Of a stretch of DNA of 64,000 nt, positions 48,652 to 61,902 are shown piece after piece. The position numbers were made by a program, and so were the translations under genes. The stretch's first letter is position 1. Every line of letters starts with the position of its first letter. The DNA comes from Rhynchosporium graminicola (Eukaryota > Ascomycota > Leotiomycetes > Helotiales > Ploettnerulaceae), in NCBI GenBank assembly GCA_900074885.1, contig FJUW01000004.1, positions 2,888,578 through 2,952,577 on the forward strand, written 5' to 3'. Under the pieces are notes generated by a model that saw nothing but the letters and a program-made list of their open reading frames with translations, had not been told where the DNA came from and did not search any database.

Positions 48652-50401
48652 AGTCATCTTTCCCTTTAATTAGGAGAATTGATACTGTGACTGCTATGAT
48701 AATATCAGCATTTAGAATCTTACAGATGTTGTTCAAACGAGTCACCACAGTACCGCAGTACCACCGGGGGCAGAGCAAGTCAGGTTATGAGAGATCTGAA
48801 TGTGACAAATCGCAGGGAAAAAACTTGGATTGGCCTTTGTATTGACCTTTGTCTAGGTAATACCACTCAAGTGATGCCTGATTACCGTCTGCCACATTTG
48901 AATTTATAAAACAGAACGGGGCTGTGCGGCGTCAGATAGGGAGTGCACCAAGATTGAGAATCAGGGGGAATTACCCAGGAGAATCGAAATTTGATTATAT
49001 CAATCAACCATTTCTACTTACTTATCTGACCTCGAGTGATTTGTTTATCTAGCGTCAAGTGATTTACATACCTGAATGTAAGTGAGTACCTACCTAATCG
49101 TACCCTTGGCAACTCCCAGGTGGAACGCTTGAAGGAATCACGTGCCATCCCTTGGGGGTGCCACTGATGAACTTGTTACATGTTACTAGGTACTTGTTAT
49201 AAGATCCCATAGCGAAGTTCGGTGGCTCGGCACGCTGAACTCTAGATGGGTATTTATCTACCTTACTTTGAGTAAATCCCTACCTAACTTCACGTATTGA
49301 CTTGACTTCGGTGAGTCTGACTTCGAGTAAATACGAGGTCAATTGAATGCCTACTCGAAGTCAAGTAAGTAGTCAAATTCATCATTTCAAGTTGAAGTTA
49401 AGGTAAATAATCAGGGAAGTAATCACATAATATAAGATAAGTGGATTGCTTGAAGCTAGGTAAGTAATTATTAATCCAAAGCAGTAGTTCGTTTAGCAGA
49501 TTTGCGTTTTTTGATTTTCAAGATAATTCCCGCGGTTTTCAGTTTCGGGACTTTCATTCGGGTTCCATTCCCTGTTCGTTGCCGTAGGGCTGACTAGCAC
49601 AGACCAGCGCTAAGGATCCAACTAGCGTAATGACAAAGAATCAACGTACTCGGAGTAAACTCGGAGTATTTGAGGCTATATGAAATAAGTATAATTTAGA
49701 CATAAAAGTATATAAAGTAAGGCCTTATCGCTTTTATAATAGTATTCCTAGTAGAAAATATTCGTAAGTAGCACTCTAAGTATACTCAGAGTAACTCAGA
49801 GTACGATTGAGTCGAGATGAGTACGAGGTAGTTGAGGATCGAAAGAGTGTGTTGTTGATATTAGAGTTCCGAAGTTCTATGAAGCTCTTCAAGAGCGATT
49901 TTCAGACGCGCTAACTGCTTCTGTACTAGACCCGCCTCCTGCTACCAGTTTATCGTCGTGGCTACTGATACCACCCCGAAAGCGCTGAAACAACTGCATG
50001 GCTGTTTAGCGTTGTGAGAATCCAGAAAGAGGCAAGATATAGTTTTTAATAATATATGAAGAGAATACGAACCATGAAGAATCTACAAAGATAATCCTGC
50101 CACGTATTTCACAACGAGTTTGTCTGTAGCTTCGTCATGAAGAATGAGTACAGAATCTGATAGGATATTGGTATATAAGCAAAATGATACAATTCTAGTA
50201 ATACGGGATATCAAAATACGAGATAACGCCCATCCAAGACATCCCGTGTCATTTAAGCCCTGAAATCTCAACTCGACCCCCAGACTCCAAAATGCAAAGC
50301 TATGATTACCTAGAAATAAAGACAACCGCTCGCTGTCGAGAAGATTTCATACAGTCCTTTCACTTATCTCTCTTCTTCATCTTACAGGTTTTACGCCTCC
50401 A
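48652..50401. other. Convergent AT-rich spacer containing a small TIR element
   Basis: The 3' flanks of two convergent genes. It contains many gagtaa/cttgac-type short repeats (49230-49400) and the TIR element at 49649-49801. No gene seen. Confidence 0.55.
49649..49801. mobile_element. 153-bp MITE with CTCGGAGTAAACTCGGAG-type inverted repeats
   Basis: The left arm CTCGGAGTAAACTCGGAGTA pairs with the inverse of the right arm TACTCAGAGTAACTCAGAG, about 28 bp with a few mismatches. TA lies on both sides (49647-49648 and 49802-49803). The arm is itself a doubled CTCxGAGT word. The centre is AT-rich and non-coding. TA flanks again fit a Tc1/mariner-type target. Confidence 0.6.
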
Positions 50402-52880
50402 TCACCTTCTACTTTCCTTCACATTGCCACTCTTCCCCTCTTTGTTCTCACCTTCTTTCCCCTTGCCATCCTTGCCCTTGCCGGCAAACCACCCTTTGAC
50501 TTTATCCAGTCTATCTTTGAACCATTTCCAGAACGTCTTCTCTTTGTCCGTCATTTTGCTCTCGTCATTTACGACCGGTCGCTCAGTCTCTGGCACGGGC
50601 TCGTCGACTCCAACCAATACCGGGGAGAACTCTCCCGGATCGGCTGCGGAACTGGCTTCGAGAGGCGGGATAGAAATCACGGCATCGGGCCGAGGATCGG
50701 GGATCGAAGAGGGAGGTCCAGTGTGAAGTGATGGTTGAGATGATGTTTGCGAGGGCTCTGAAGATGGAGATGAGGGAGAGGATGTTGGCATAGTAGATGG
50801 GATGGCACTAGCACTAGATGATTTTGGTGCTTCGGGATCACCGGGTTCCTCTGAAGATGTTTCTTGGGTGTGTGTCCCGACGGTTTTCAGTGGAAGACGA
50901 ATCGTTCCATTGTTAGGGTTCGGTACGAGATTTAAGGAGTCGCAAATGATGTTATAAACCTCGATATTTTCTGTAGTTTATCAGTAGTGGCTCGAATCAG
51001 TGCAAAAGGGGATCCTTACGAAATGGCTCAACTCGACTATTAGGCGCATGAGGGAACGCTGGTCCTCTAGCAATGAAGATGGCTCTCATCAGTGGATGCT
51101 CATGATCATATCCATGCAACCCTTTAGGGCTGTAAGTCTTGCCATGCTGAATACCATCTGCAACGTCAAACTCCTCCTTGGTGACAATAGCCCACCCAGT
51201 TGTGGGTACTATCCACAAAGGAGCGATGCGCTCGTTCTTAGAGAAGTGGTATCGCTCCGGCATGTTCTCGTCTCGAAGATAAACATGGAACCCAGGATTA
51301 GTTACAGCATGTTTTTGAAGTTTGTCATATAGAGGATGGAGATCAGCAGTATTCTTGGGGCGGAGACCATAGAGAGGCCATCCGTCAGTATGCTCGATCA
51401 GGCTCATGTCAATGAGATCTTCCAATTGAATCAGGCGGGAAATGTCAGTAGTAGCCATGCCGTGATCCGAGACGACTACCACATTGACGATATCAGTCAG
51501 GTTTCGTGCCTCCAATCCCAAGAACAAGTGATCCAACATAGTATCAACGTCGTTTATGGTTACGCGAATCTCAGTGCTGTTAGGTCCATATTTATGACCA
51601 TCCGCATCTACATTAGGCACATACGCAGCAATCAACTGAGGTCGCATATCAACAATCTCAGCTAACTGGTTTTCCTGCCCAGGCTTGTCCAGTAGCTCCA
51701 GAATCCTGCGGACCTTGTTATCCAAAGGCTCCTTACCATTGTACACGTCCAGAAACGCCGGCTCGATATCCATGATATGTGCTTCACTTCCTGGCCACAT
51801 GTGAATGGCGGTTCTGATTCCCTGGTTCTCAGCAGTAACCCAGAGGGGTTCTCCACCCCACCATTTAGGTTGCATTGCATTGGGATGCGTGTAGTAGAAT
51901 TCCTCCTTCAGATCTGCATCCCAGAATGTATTCCCGACCACTCCATGTGATTCAGGATAAAGACCAGTAACCAGAGTATAGTGATTCGGGAATGTAACAG
52001 AGGGGAAACTCGGGTTCATGTATATAGGCGAAACGCCCTCCTTGACAAGGGCATTCAACCTCGGTGTAATTCCCCTCTTCAAAAAATCAGCCCGGAACCC
52101 ATCCAAGCTGATCAGCACAGTCGTAGGTGCGAAAATTGCTGAGCCGTTGCTCCGCATGGTTTGCACGGGCACAGCGCTTTTCCGATGCAGCGATAATTTC
52201 CACGCCCCCAAGACCAATATCGAGAAACCGACCGCTATCAGTAAATGGATGAAGAACCACCTCCGCCAGCTTCTCCTCCTCTTGATTTTATCATCTTGTA
52301 GCCCTTTCAGACCTCGTCGATCAGCCTCATCGCTGCCTTCAGTCTCACTACTGGCGCCTGTTTCACTGTCTTCCTTTAAACCGCCCTCCTCCATTTCGTA
52401 CATCAATTGGCCATCCTCTCCACGTTCCGCCTTGGCCATCAATTTGGCTTTCTTTTTGTTCCGCCTCTCTCTCCTCCTTTGCTTTTTTACACCCTTCGCA
52501 GATCCACTTCCGATTGCAGGTACAGGTCCAACTCCCACCTCCTCCATCTCCGTCCCGGCCGAGGGCAATTCTGCATAACTCTTCGAAAACAGTCCTTTCA
52601 GCGGATTGCGTACCAACGGGTTGCGCATCGCGAGCGAGCTTCCCCGTCTCCCCCGCCTCCTACTATCCTCGAGCAATTTATCCCTCTCTTCCTCTTCGAG
52701 TAATACGCTTCGGTCGTGCGCTCGTATGTCGGCACTCGTTCGCGCACCCATTAACACCTCGTCATCCTCACTGTCACTATCCTGATCGCTTCGTTCGCTG
52801 TGTATACTCGATGCATCGTCGTCGTAATGTAAGGGCGAGAGGAACGACGCATCTCTTGTAGAGGAGGGTGGTAGTGCCAT
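50402..52880 (-). CDS. Type II membrane ectonucleotide pyrophosphatase/phosphodiesterase (NPP family)
   Basis: Exon 1 is 52880-51020, the intron 51019-50971 (gtaagg...ctacag), exon 2 50970-50402, giving 809 aa. The start is the first ATG (MALPPSS); upstream codons in frame lack one. Residues 1-205 are a long acidic then Arg/Lys-rich cytosolic tail. One membrane helix follows (about 208-227, FFIHLLIAVGFSILVLGAW), then the lumenal or extracellular alkaline-phosphatase-fold domain. Metal and catalytic motifs: ISLDGFRADFL (Asp about 260), PSVTFPNHYTLVTG (nucleophile Thr about 296), NVDADGHKYGP, VVSDHGM and HGYDHEHPLM. The join gives PFQNIEVYNIICDSL, as in yeast Npp1/Npp2. These hydrolyse extracellular nucleotides and are phosphate-regulated in yeast. 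The last 130 residues are an unusual Pro/Ser then Lys/Gly/Glu-rich tail. Confidence 0.9.
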
Positions 52881-54233
52881 GATTGGAATGTGTCTTATCC
52901 TTCGTACTACTTCATTTGGATGTCTCGGGTTATTGAATTGCTGCAAGGGGAAGGACGCTGTCCAACTTGAGGTTGAACCCCTACTCGCTAAGGTTCAGCC
53001 AGAATACTGTAATGGCTTGGCATCAGCCTTGTCCACACCTAACCAGCAATATTGAATCGGATTTCGATGGACTACCTGAGTTTCTCCTCCTCATACGATT
53101 CACTGCTGCTCTACCCACGAGTCGAACTCCGACAGCAATATTCGGACCTTTGCAGAACTGGAACACCAGTGAACTAGCGATCAACAATGAGGCAACGTCC
53201 GGGAAGGTTTCCAGAAAGTTATGTATCAGTAACTTTCGACAAGCATGCGTTAAAAACATTGAAAGATAGATTTGCAATTTCTTGGATGTACAAACAGAAA
53301 AACTCATATAATGTTCGTCTTGATCTCGGGTTTGTTGTTTTAATTCTAAGCGAGCTGCCCACCTCACCCAACGCGCTACTATAAAGGACAACATATGGTA
53401 GGTTTGAGCTCTAGTATGTAATTATTGCTTCCCTAAGTTCTGCTGGCCTCGTAAGAAGATCCTTCGAAACTTCTACCACGAATCCACCTCCGATCCATGA
53501 TCCGCCTGTTCTGCTAGTTAAAACCGAACTTGTTCAAATCAGAGAACTAGCAAAAGCCGAAAAGTCGTTTGACAACGTTCATCTTCACCTCATCCGTCAG
53601 ATATTAGGGTTTCATGTTTACTAAATATTCTCGAGGTTCGTTACAGATGGAGCGGAATCCATGATGTGTACGGGTGATCGCACGGGAATTGATGATGTCT
53701 TGGCACTGAGGGATTAATCTTCGAGGCAGTGTTTTAGGAAAATGCCGCACCTATCAGACCTCACGGGTTACAACCGCAAATGCTGCGCGTAATGAGGTAT
53801 TTGTTTGTTTGAGATGGAGGTCATCGCTTTGATATGGTATTCGCATACAAGTATCAAAGGACCTTCAGTCAAACAATTCAATCTTTCTGCCTTGCATTTA
53901 TTTGCTTATTCCAATCCCTCGACTACGGATATAAGAATCTCAGTAATATTTCTGATATTTGGCATTTACACCATATTATAGTAAGACAACTACTTCACCA
54001 TGGAGCTCGTTACTTGTTTCATTCTGGGTCTGACTTTGGTTGTCGGATTGCTTGCGATGCCATTTCTTTGACTTGGACATTTGCACAGGCATCGATATAT
54101 TGCGTAACATGTGCGAGGAATCAAAATCCAATTTTCGGCATATTCTGAGGTAAGAATCATTCGTATGCAGATAATCAGCAATGCTAAAGAGCAAAAAGTA
54201 TGCACGTAAATCAATCAATTTCGCTCGCAGGTC
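52881..54233. other. Gene-free spacer
   Basis: 1.35 kb between two minus-strand genes. Small ORFs only, without recognisable domains. It holds the promoter of the NPP gene and the 3' flank of the permease gene. Confidence 0.55.
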
Positions 54234-56188
54234 CTACTTGATCTCCGTGGTCTGCAGAGAGACACTTGGATTTTCCATCTCGGCTTTCTTGCTTGGATAG
54301 TTGTGCGATTCGATGTCGTCGGAACTGCCTTCCACCCCTTCCACGACAGCATCCTCACGGCCGAGCATGTGATGCTACGTACTTGTCAGTATAGACTAGG
54401 TTGGAAAGGACGAAGTGCCGGGATAAGAGAAGAGGAAAACATACCTCGACATTAATTTTGGGACCCTTGAACCATTTGCGTGCAGATACGAACCACCAAA
54501 TTGTCACAATTACCATCCTGCATAACTTGATTAGCGACTACTCTTTCCCGAATCCACCTGCTTGGAGACTCAAGCGCGAAGTGATTCGTCAACAGAAGGA
54601 AGATACTCACGGTCCACCATACACAACAATAGTCCAGTTCATCAGTTCTGCCGTCAAATTATTGCCCCTCACAGCCGGAAAACACAAAATCGGCATCATG
54701 ACCAAGATGAACGCACAAGCACAACATCCAACCGGCTTACTGAATTTTCCCAAATGCCACGGTCCGCGACGGAATCTGTTACCGACGAAAAACACACGTA
54801 TGAAGACCGGAATCGTGAAGGCAACCATTGCAGCAATTGCTCCCACGGAGAAAATCGCGCCAATGGCTACAGAACCACCGAAAATGAGGAGTAGGAGTAG
54901 GATGCCGACAATGGTGTTGAACCAGACTGCGTTGATAGGCGTGTAAGTGTGTCTGTTAACTTTTTTCATCCATGAGGAGAAGGGGAAACAGTCGTCGCGT
55001 GCGTAAGCGAATGTCACTCTCGAGGCGGCGACCATACAGCCCTGGCCCATAAAGAACCCACAGACGATAGTTATGGAAAGGATAGCAAGAGCAGTGTTTT
55101 GTGGCATGATGGCAATGAGATATGACGCCCATGGTTGGCCGAGGTCGGATTCTAGGACGGCGGGAATATCGATGACGGTATATGCTACAACGAGTTGGAG
55201 TGCCCAGCCTGCGATACCGCCTACACCGGATGTCATGACGATGGCACGGGGAGCGGCGATGTTGGCGTTGCTGCATTCTTCTGATAGATGGAAGGCTGCG
55301 TCGTACCCGGACATCGTCCATATAATCGCAATGAAGGACATGAGGACCGCGACGCCATCTGGCCAATCTGTACCGTTTTGGATGGCCCATACTTCCTTCG
55401 AGGGAAAGAATTTGGGATGAGTCTCTGATCCAGTCACCGATGCTGGTATCAGGATTATCACAACAAAGAGCGCGACCATGTTCATGGTTGATCCATATGC
55501 GTTGAAACGGGCGATCCAGAGAGTGGGCATGCTGGATATGCAGCTGTGAATCAACATGACGAGGACCGTCAGCAGAAACACCTGCCAGTCCTTAGGCACA
55601 TAGGTCGGATGAGTGATTGAGGCCGAAGCGAGGATCATAGCTGAGAGGGCGTAGTCGACTGCTGGCGCTGCAGTGACTTGGACAATCCAGTTTGACCATC
55701 CTGTTATCCAAGATGCAAATGGACCGTACCCGGGCGGAGCTAGAACAGCTGCTGTGTAGTACAAACCTCCGCTGTTAAGATCAGCTTTGCGAGGCTAGTC
55801 TTTGAATTGGAAACGGGATTCTTTTAACATACCTCGTTGGCATACTCGAACATAACTCCGCCATACTCATCGCTAGGCACTGGATGAAAAACCAACTGAT
55901 CAACCACCCCCAGACCATCCCACCAGGCCCTGCATATCCCATGCCATAGTAAAGCGTACTCGCGAAACTCGGCAGGAGGCCAAGTACCGCGAACGATACA
56001 CAGAACGTTGTCCAAAGGGAAAAATTTCGCTTAAATTCTTGTTTGTACCCAAGAGCTACCAAAGCAGCATCGTCTGCGCCCAGCCCCTCGAAATTCGGCG
56101 AGTCGCCATCGGGCAGGATCGCTGTGCCAGAAGGTCTGCGTGGGTCAGAACCGCTGTGGCTGCTTTTGATTGACTTGAGTGAGGCCAT
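54234..56188 (-). CDS. APC-superfamily amino-acid/GABA/choline permease (Uga4/Hnm1-like)
   Basis: Four exons give 576 aa: 56188-55833, 55771-54611, 54517-54445 and 54374-54234. Introns are 61, 93 and 70 bp, all GT-AG. The N-terminal tail is hydrophilic and carries the family's LVALGYKQEFKRNFSLWTTFCVSFAVLGLLPS start. About twelve membrane helices follow. SGGLYYTAAVLAPPGYGPFASWITGWSNWI and the SGYDAAFHLSEECSNANIAAPRAIV loop are hallmarks of the fungal Uga4/Hnm1 group. The last exon is a cytosolic, acidic Ser/Glu tail. Plasma-membrane uptake of an amino acid, GABA or choline is likely; which one cannot be read from sequence. The convergent ORFs on the other strand in this region are shadows. Confidence 0.9.
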
Positions 56189-59100
56189 CTCAGTATCTCT
56201 ATAGGTTGCCGAAATCTAACACGAATATACGAGATTTCGTCGACGACACAGGGTGTAGGTGAAACACAGAACGAGGAAGTCGTTGACTTGTACGTCAAAC
56301 CGCGACCATCGGCGTTGTCTGCCCATGAGTTCGAGCTATCTTGCCCGCATCTCACGTTCCACCTATAAGCCATGCAAGGTCAAGGATCGACGGCAGCTAT
56401 CTCCAGCTTATCCTGATTGGGCAAGTATAGCCTGAGCCTGCTTGTGTATCTTTAAGAAGTTTGGATGGGCCATCATGTTACAGATGTTGATTCTGTGTAT
56501 GCTGTGTTCTGTTTATCGATAGCTTTCTTGACAATTTCTACAATAAGAATGGAAAAATCTAGCCGCGTCGATTCCCGTGCGCAGTGACATAATTCTCTGT
56601 CTACTTTCCATCTGATATGAATGGGTGATACGAAATGGCATCGCATAGTCTCGTCGGCTTGTTTGCACTGCGACAGGCACGGCGAGCGACATAGTTGCCC
56701 CTGTCACATTTGCTTATCTTTCACACGAACACCCATCTCATGTGAATCAGCCAATGATAAACAGCATAGATATGAGCCCTGTCATATCTGATATCCTTAT
56801 CGCGGAGCTGACAAGGGTTGTATGCTTCTCGGAATTGAGTTTCGAGGATAGCGGGACTTCTCTGTCTGGTAAACATGGGGGCCTTCATCAGAATTGATAT
56901 TGCTCGAGAATACATCAAAAATCATTCTCTTTCCAGTCTCTGATATTTGCGACTTGTTGGGAATATCTCGACAGTTGGGTTTTGACAGCTTCGATAATCT
57001 CGACCCGAGCCATCTCATGCACCTGCGGGCACTAAACTCAAGCTAATCGACAGGTGATTTGTGGGGTAGAAAATGTTACGTAAGATCCGCCTGCTTAATT
57101 GACCAGACGTCAGTATGCATGGGTTTCAAATTTGAAGACGGGGCGAGGGAGATGCATGCTGCTTTGGGTATGGCGATGACGAAGCCGAGACTGAGATTGT
57201 GGTTTGAAAGGTAAAGCGATGGATTATGTTAAATCGAGAGATTTCGATTATTTTGACTCGGCCAGAGCCAGTGGGTGATCGTTCTTTCTCTACCTATGGA
57301 GGTAGGTAGTACAATGTACTAAGAGAAGAATTTGAAAGAGGAAAGAGGAAAAGACAATGGAATACGTGTATATACAAGGGATATCTAATATCAAATCTCT
57401 TTGCATTTTTCAAGGCTCGCGCCAATAATGACGACAATAATCCGCCATGAAATCCCAATGAACAGCTTCCTTTGGTTCTTCCTCATCCTGGATTGGGATT
57501 GGAAAATCACTAGACGCCGGAAATCAGTTAAGCAGCATCACGCAATAAATGCACCTTGTTTACTTCCGTTTCACAAAAGAAATCTGTATCCTCTCGCCTG
57601 AGAGCTAGCTCGACAAGCGAGCGGATAAACAACAAGAGATGTGTCGCCAATTGTAACACACCTGCTTGAAGACTCAATTATCTCAATCAAACATTTGAAA
57701 ATAGGCTTCAATAAGGCTCCTTCGTCGCCCAATAGATTTCACAAACTCGTCCCCATAACCCTACACGATCTCAATCTTCTCTTGCATGTATACCGCGGAT
57801 CGCAGCCTGCCAGAAGTTATCGGTGTCTCCTCCGCGCCCTATATCTCAGAGCCTATACAAAATCTATTTCTTCTTATTTCATAGTGATCCGGATACCGAG
57901 TGTAACGGGGTTGAGGTTAGGCTCACACCAACTACGCCATCTGGACCAAAAGATCACAATATTCAGCGCACGCTGAACACGCCTAACACCGTACATATAC
58001 AACCGACTATCACGTGCCCATTACACCGAGCCATCTCTCCATTAGATCCTCCCTACCTCGCCACAAAACTGCACCAGTCCGTCACAGCATGAGATAGAAC
58101 ATATCTCCTTCTTCTGGTTCAGAAGAATGTTGAGAGCTCATGTTTCGAGGCAGCGAGAGGAATATTAGGTCGAGTAGAAAAGCTTTTGTGACCAACACTC
58201 CACCGGTTGAGGGAAAGCCACGGATTTTAAAATCGCCTTAGTGAAGACAGTCTGCTCACTTGTGCACAGAGGAGGTAGTTAAGGACATGAGCCGTCTGGT
58301 CGGTATTCTGCTAGCAAAAGTCGATCGTGATCCGAGACCGGATACTTCGGACGGGAGGTATCGATATCAAAGGGGAGATGGAAGCCGAGCCATTGGTTGT
58401 AGTTTGATGGTAAAAGATAGCAGAAATTAGCGATAAACGTGAGAGTGATGTTGAAGAGTTTTGTAGCTTGATTTTGTGAGGAAAAGTGTCTGTGACTTAG
58501 AGTGATAAGTTAAATGATAGCTATAGATGGGATATATCGTGATAATCGATCTCGAAGCCAACCCATATTATGAGCTTTAGGCTTCCATGTCCGCGTCTCC
58601 TTTAACGATTGGGTAGGACCAGAACCTTGGAGTGCCATTGTTGTCGGAAACAATACCCGTGTTTAGACAATATTCAAGCAACTACGGGAAGGCTATATGT
58701 ATACAGTCTTCTACCGTTTCTTCTGAGTTTTCTCGCCACCTCTAGTAGGAGCGACCACATTGTCATGTGGCTAAGCGAGAAAAGCGGTTCGCTTATGTTA
58801 ATTAACACAACACAACTTACTGCAGTCAGGCAACGACGCATTTGCAATCCTCATTAAAGAGAGTAGATATATAAGTAAACTAGCTATATAAGGAGTGTAA
58901 GGCTACATTTCATCGATATTGTTTTGCTGTTTGCAGTTTGATACAAAGATAGTGCTTCATAAGTGGAGACATGGAGGTATCAGTCAGTATTCGGAAAGCG
59001 TAGCACTATCACGAAAAATTTATGCTTAGACATTAACATTCGCCCAATATATTGCCTTAGTGCCGGACAGATTGTTAGCCCAAAGCAAAGGACTTACAAT

Positions 59101-59307
59101 GAAGAATGGTCATCAATGAGTGGGGTAGTAACAAATTGAGCCGGGTTCCACACCGCCAATTCCCAACCCCACCAAGTGCACGTAAGTACCAATCAGCACA
59201 AGTCGTTTGAAAAAAAAAGACCCCATCCCACACAACAACACCTACATGTGATTTTCATAATATATATAAGTATTAAACTCTCAGCAGCCAGTCAATAGGT
59301 TGATCCG
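56189..59307. other. 3.1-kb spacer without a supported gene
   Basis: The permease promoter region followed by mixed intergenic DNA. ORFs of 60-110 codons (for example 57641-57976) have no recognisable family and no splice support. Confidence 0.5.
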
Positions 59308-59401
59308 GCCCTCTTAGCTCAATGGTAGAGCGCGTCACTAGTATTGGCTTCTATCAACACCGGTGATGACGAGGTTATTGGTTCGATTCCAATAGAGGGC
59401 A
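59308..59401 (+). tRNA. tRNA-Thr (anticodon AGT) with a 22-nt intron
   Basis: The acceptor stem GCCCTCT pairs with AGAGGGC, followed by discriminator A (59401). The D arm is TAGCTCAATGGTAGAGCG and the anticodon stem CGTCA/TGACG. The loop reads C-T-AGT-A, with the anticodon at 59340-59342. The intron (59344-59365) sits one base 3' of the anticodon as in eukaryotic nuclear tRNAs. The T arm ATTGGTTCGATTCCAAT carries the B box for RNA polymerase III. Without the intron it is 72 nt, plus CCA added later. Confidence 0.92.
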
Positions 59402-59421
59402 TCAAATGTCAAGTTTGCATC

Positions 59422-59457
59422 TTTTTAACCCTTTTTTTTCTTTTTTTTTTTTTTTTT
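59422..59457 (+). terminator. RNA polymerase III terminator (T5, then long T runs)
   Basis: TTTTT begins 20 bp after the tRNA, followed by T9 and T17 runs up to 59457. These would stop Pol III transcription of the tRNA gene. Confidence 0.7.
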
Positions 59458-61902
59458 GCCTCCTTTGAATTTGTCTGCGAAGCGGCAGCGGAACGTCATT
59501 CGATTGATTTCATAAAACCCAGGATGCGAGGAAATGAGGAATGAGACGGAGATACAATACCCCATGAGGCTGTATCCTTTTGCCATTTGAAAGAATATGT
59601 CTGACAAAATAGTGAACTGAGGATGATGCTAACCGTTTTGCCTACGCGCGGAACCGCCAGAGTCGTCGAGCTTCAAAGCGAGTCAGCTTGGTATCACAAG
59701 ATACCACCTATCGGTCGTGCTCATTAATTCGTACTGCTTTTATCCATGAGTGAAAGGCTTCTCAAGGCTAGGTCCTGTTCAAATCACAACAATGTGTGGA
59801 TAGCTTCAAGCATACATAATTCAGCACTATTGTCCACAAAACCCGTGATGATAGGCAAGAATGCTCCCCGATCATCAGCGGTCTGACTGAGCAAGCTGTT
59901 TGCTTTCGCACAGGTGCTTATCACTTCTTGTGAATGAATTGTGTAATAGGAATTGTGCCTAGCTTCGACGACAGACCTCGCCGTATCATCGAAAAGATTG
60001 TGAAGCATGCACCACTTACAGTGCTAGCAAGTACGACGATCTAATGCGACCAGAAATGAAGGGTTTGATAACTTACACACTCGCATTCCGGTCTTGGACA
60101 ATACTATTAATTTCACAGGAAACGAAGAGCATGCTCACTGCATAAACTCGGGCAACGATAAGTAGGTCAATTATAGCCGAAACATCTCGCTTCGGCGAGT
60201 TCTAGACGTATCAATAGTCCTGAATGCTATGATGGCTTCTGTAGAGAGATGAATAAGTGCGGCAAGGGTGGTCCTACTGTGTGCACTGATTGGGAAAACG
60301 GTGAATTTCGTCCTCGACGAAACATTGGTTGCTGGGCTTGAGGCTATGCTGACAAATGATGATTGTAGTACGCATTCAGTAGATGGTCAATGCTGACCGG
60401 GATTCAGCGCACATGGCTGTAGTGAAACGGATAAAGAATGGACTAGTGCGGTCATAATCGACAAATAAGAGTTGAAATAGAACGAGGGCACGGGAACCCA
60501 GAAATTACTAGATAAAATATTAGATAGTAATGTAATCAAGCAAGATTAGGCCTTCTGTCTCTCATAAGGTCTTGTGTTGTGTTTACATGTCCGAGAGAAT
60601 CTTCTTTCTCGGATGAGTTAAGGATGTGAGGTCGTAAGCCAGGAAGGGCATTTTCGAAACACCAAGAAGAGTACTGTCTTTTGATACAATTTAAGCAAGT
60701 AAATCGCCGAATTTGCCCTCTTGACTCGTCACATCTTATTGGACGAGACTATTGTGCCAACGTGACCATCATGCAGCCCTCTTGCGAGATGCCTCGAAGT
60801 CCCTTCTGTTGACCGGAAATGTTGCGAGTCCATGCCTCATCGTTTGCTTTTGTGCTATTTAGACCAACTCTCTCCCGTCTGAACCGCAAGTAGTATTTCA
60901 GAAAGGATACAGAATATAAGGTTCTGTCGTGGATTGTGGATTTCGTTCATGGAACAGAAAGCTAAGCAAACACATCATTTCGTCGTCTATATATGAGACG
61001 CAAATTTGCGCCAGTTTTAGAGATCGTTGTAGTAAAGAGGCAACTCCAGAGGACTAGTATTCCCGACGACACCACTAACAACGTTCTATCTCGTTGACAT
61101 TGTCTAGAGCGAAGACTTCAAAAGATAGAGGGCAGTCCATGGTGCCTCGAGCGATAGATAATGGAACACGAACTCAATACAATAAATGAGCGAGCGGGCC
61201 CATGAAGATCTAGACATCCGAGTATCAAGCTTGAGAAGAGTTGTACACGCCATGACCGCCGACTGGTTTGTTATCGTTCTATGCATGAAAAGTCATCTAA
61301 ACATTCGGGCTTGAATGGCTTCCCATCTGGTCTTCGACTTGGCTCCATGCCACATCTGCCTGCAACTGGACCAATATTGGATTTTTCGTTGCTAAGCTGA
61401 AGAGGCTTTGAGGTTTAGCATCGATCGAGGCATGATCATAATAGCTCGTTTGCCACGTCTGGAACCTGGCACGCTGTGTTGAGGATGTTTCATAGAGTAG
61501 AATGAAGAAGAAACCATCTCGAGGAACGGGGATCGGAAGAAACTATTCTTTGCAATATTCGTAGCGCCTGAAATAATCCTTGTTGGGACTATTGTACACG
61601 AAGAGATCCAGGCCAACATTGACGTACTTCTCGCAGTAGCCGTTATGTTATAGATATCGGCAAGCCTTGGTAAAATCACGCATTGACCGCGTAAGATTCA
61701 AGTTAGATCGTGAGTGAGAACAACAGAATGGATCAGGCTTTGTGTTTATAGTGGTAGGTTTGCAGAGTTTACGCTCTCTACGAATCAAGGGCCAAAATTA
61801 TCAGCTATTGATGATATTGTAGGTGAGAATTTTTTGAGATCTCGAAGGGATGACAGTATATGGACTTGCTTTACAATCATTACAACCACCTTGTCTATAT
61901 AA
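59458..61902. other. 2.4-kb spacer without a supported gene
   Basis: Small ORFs only, such as 61392-61679 (minus). They show no recognisable motif. No RNA or repeat was seen here apart from the flanking features. Confidence 0.5.
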
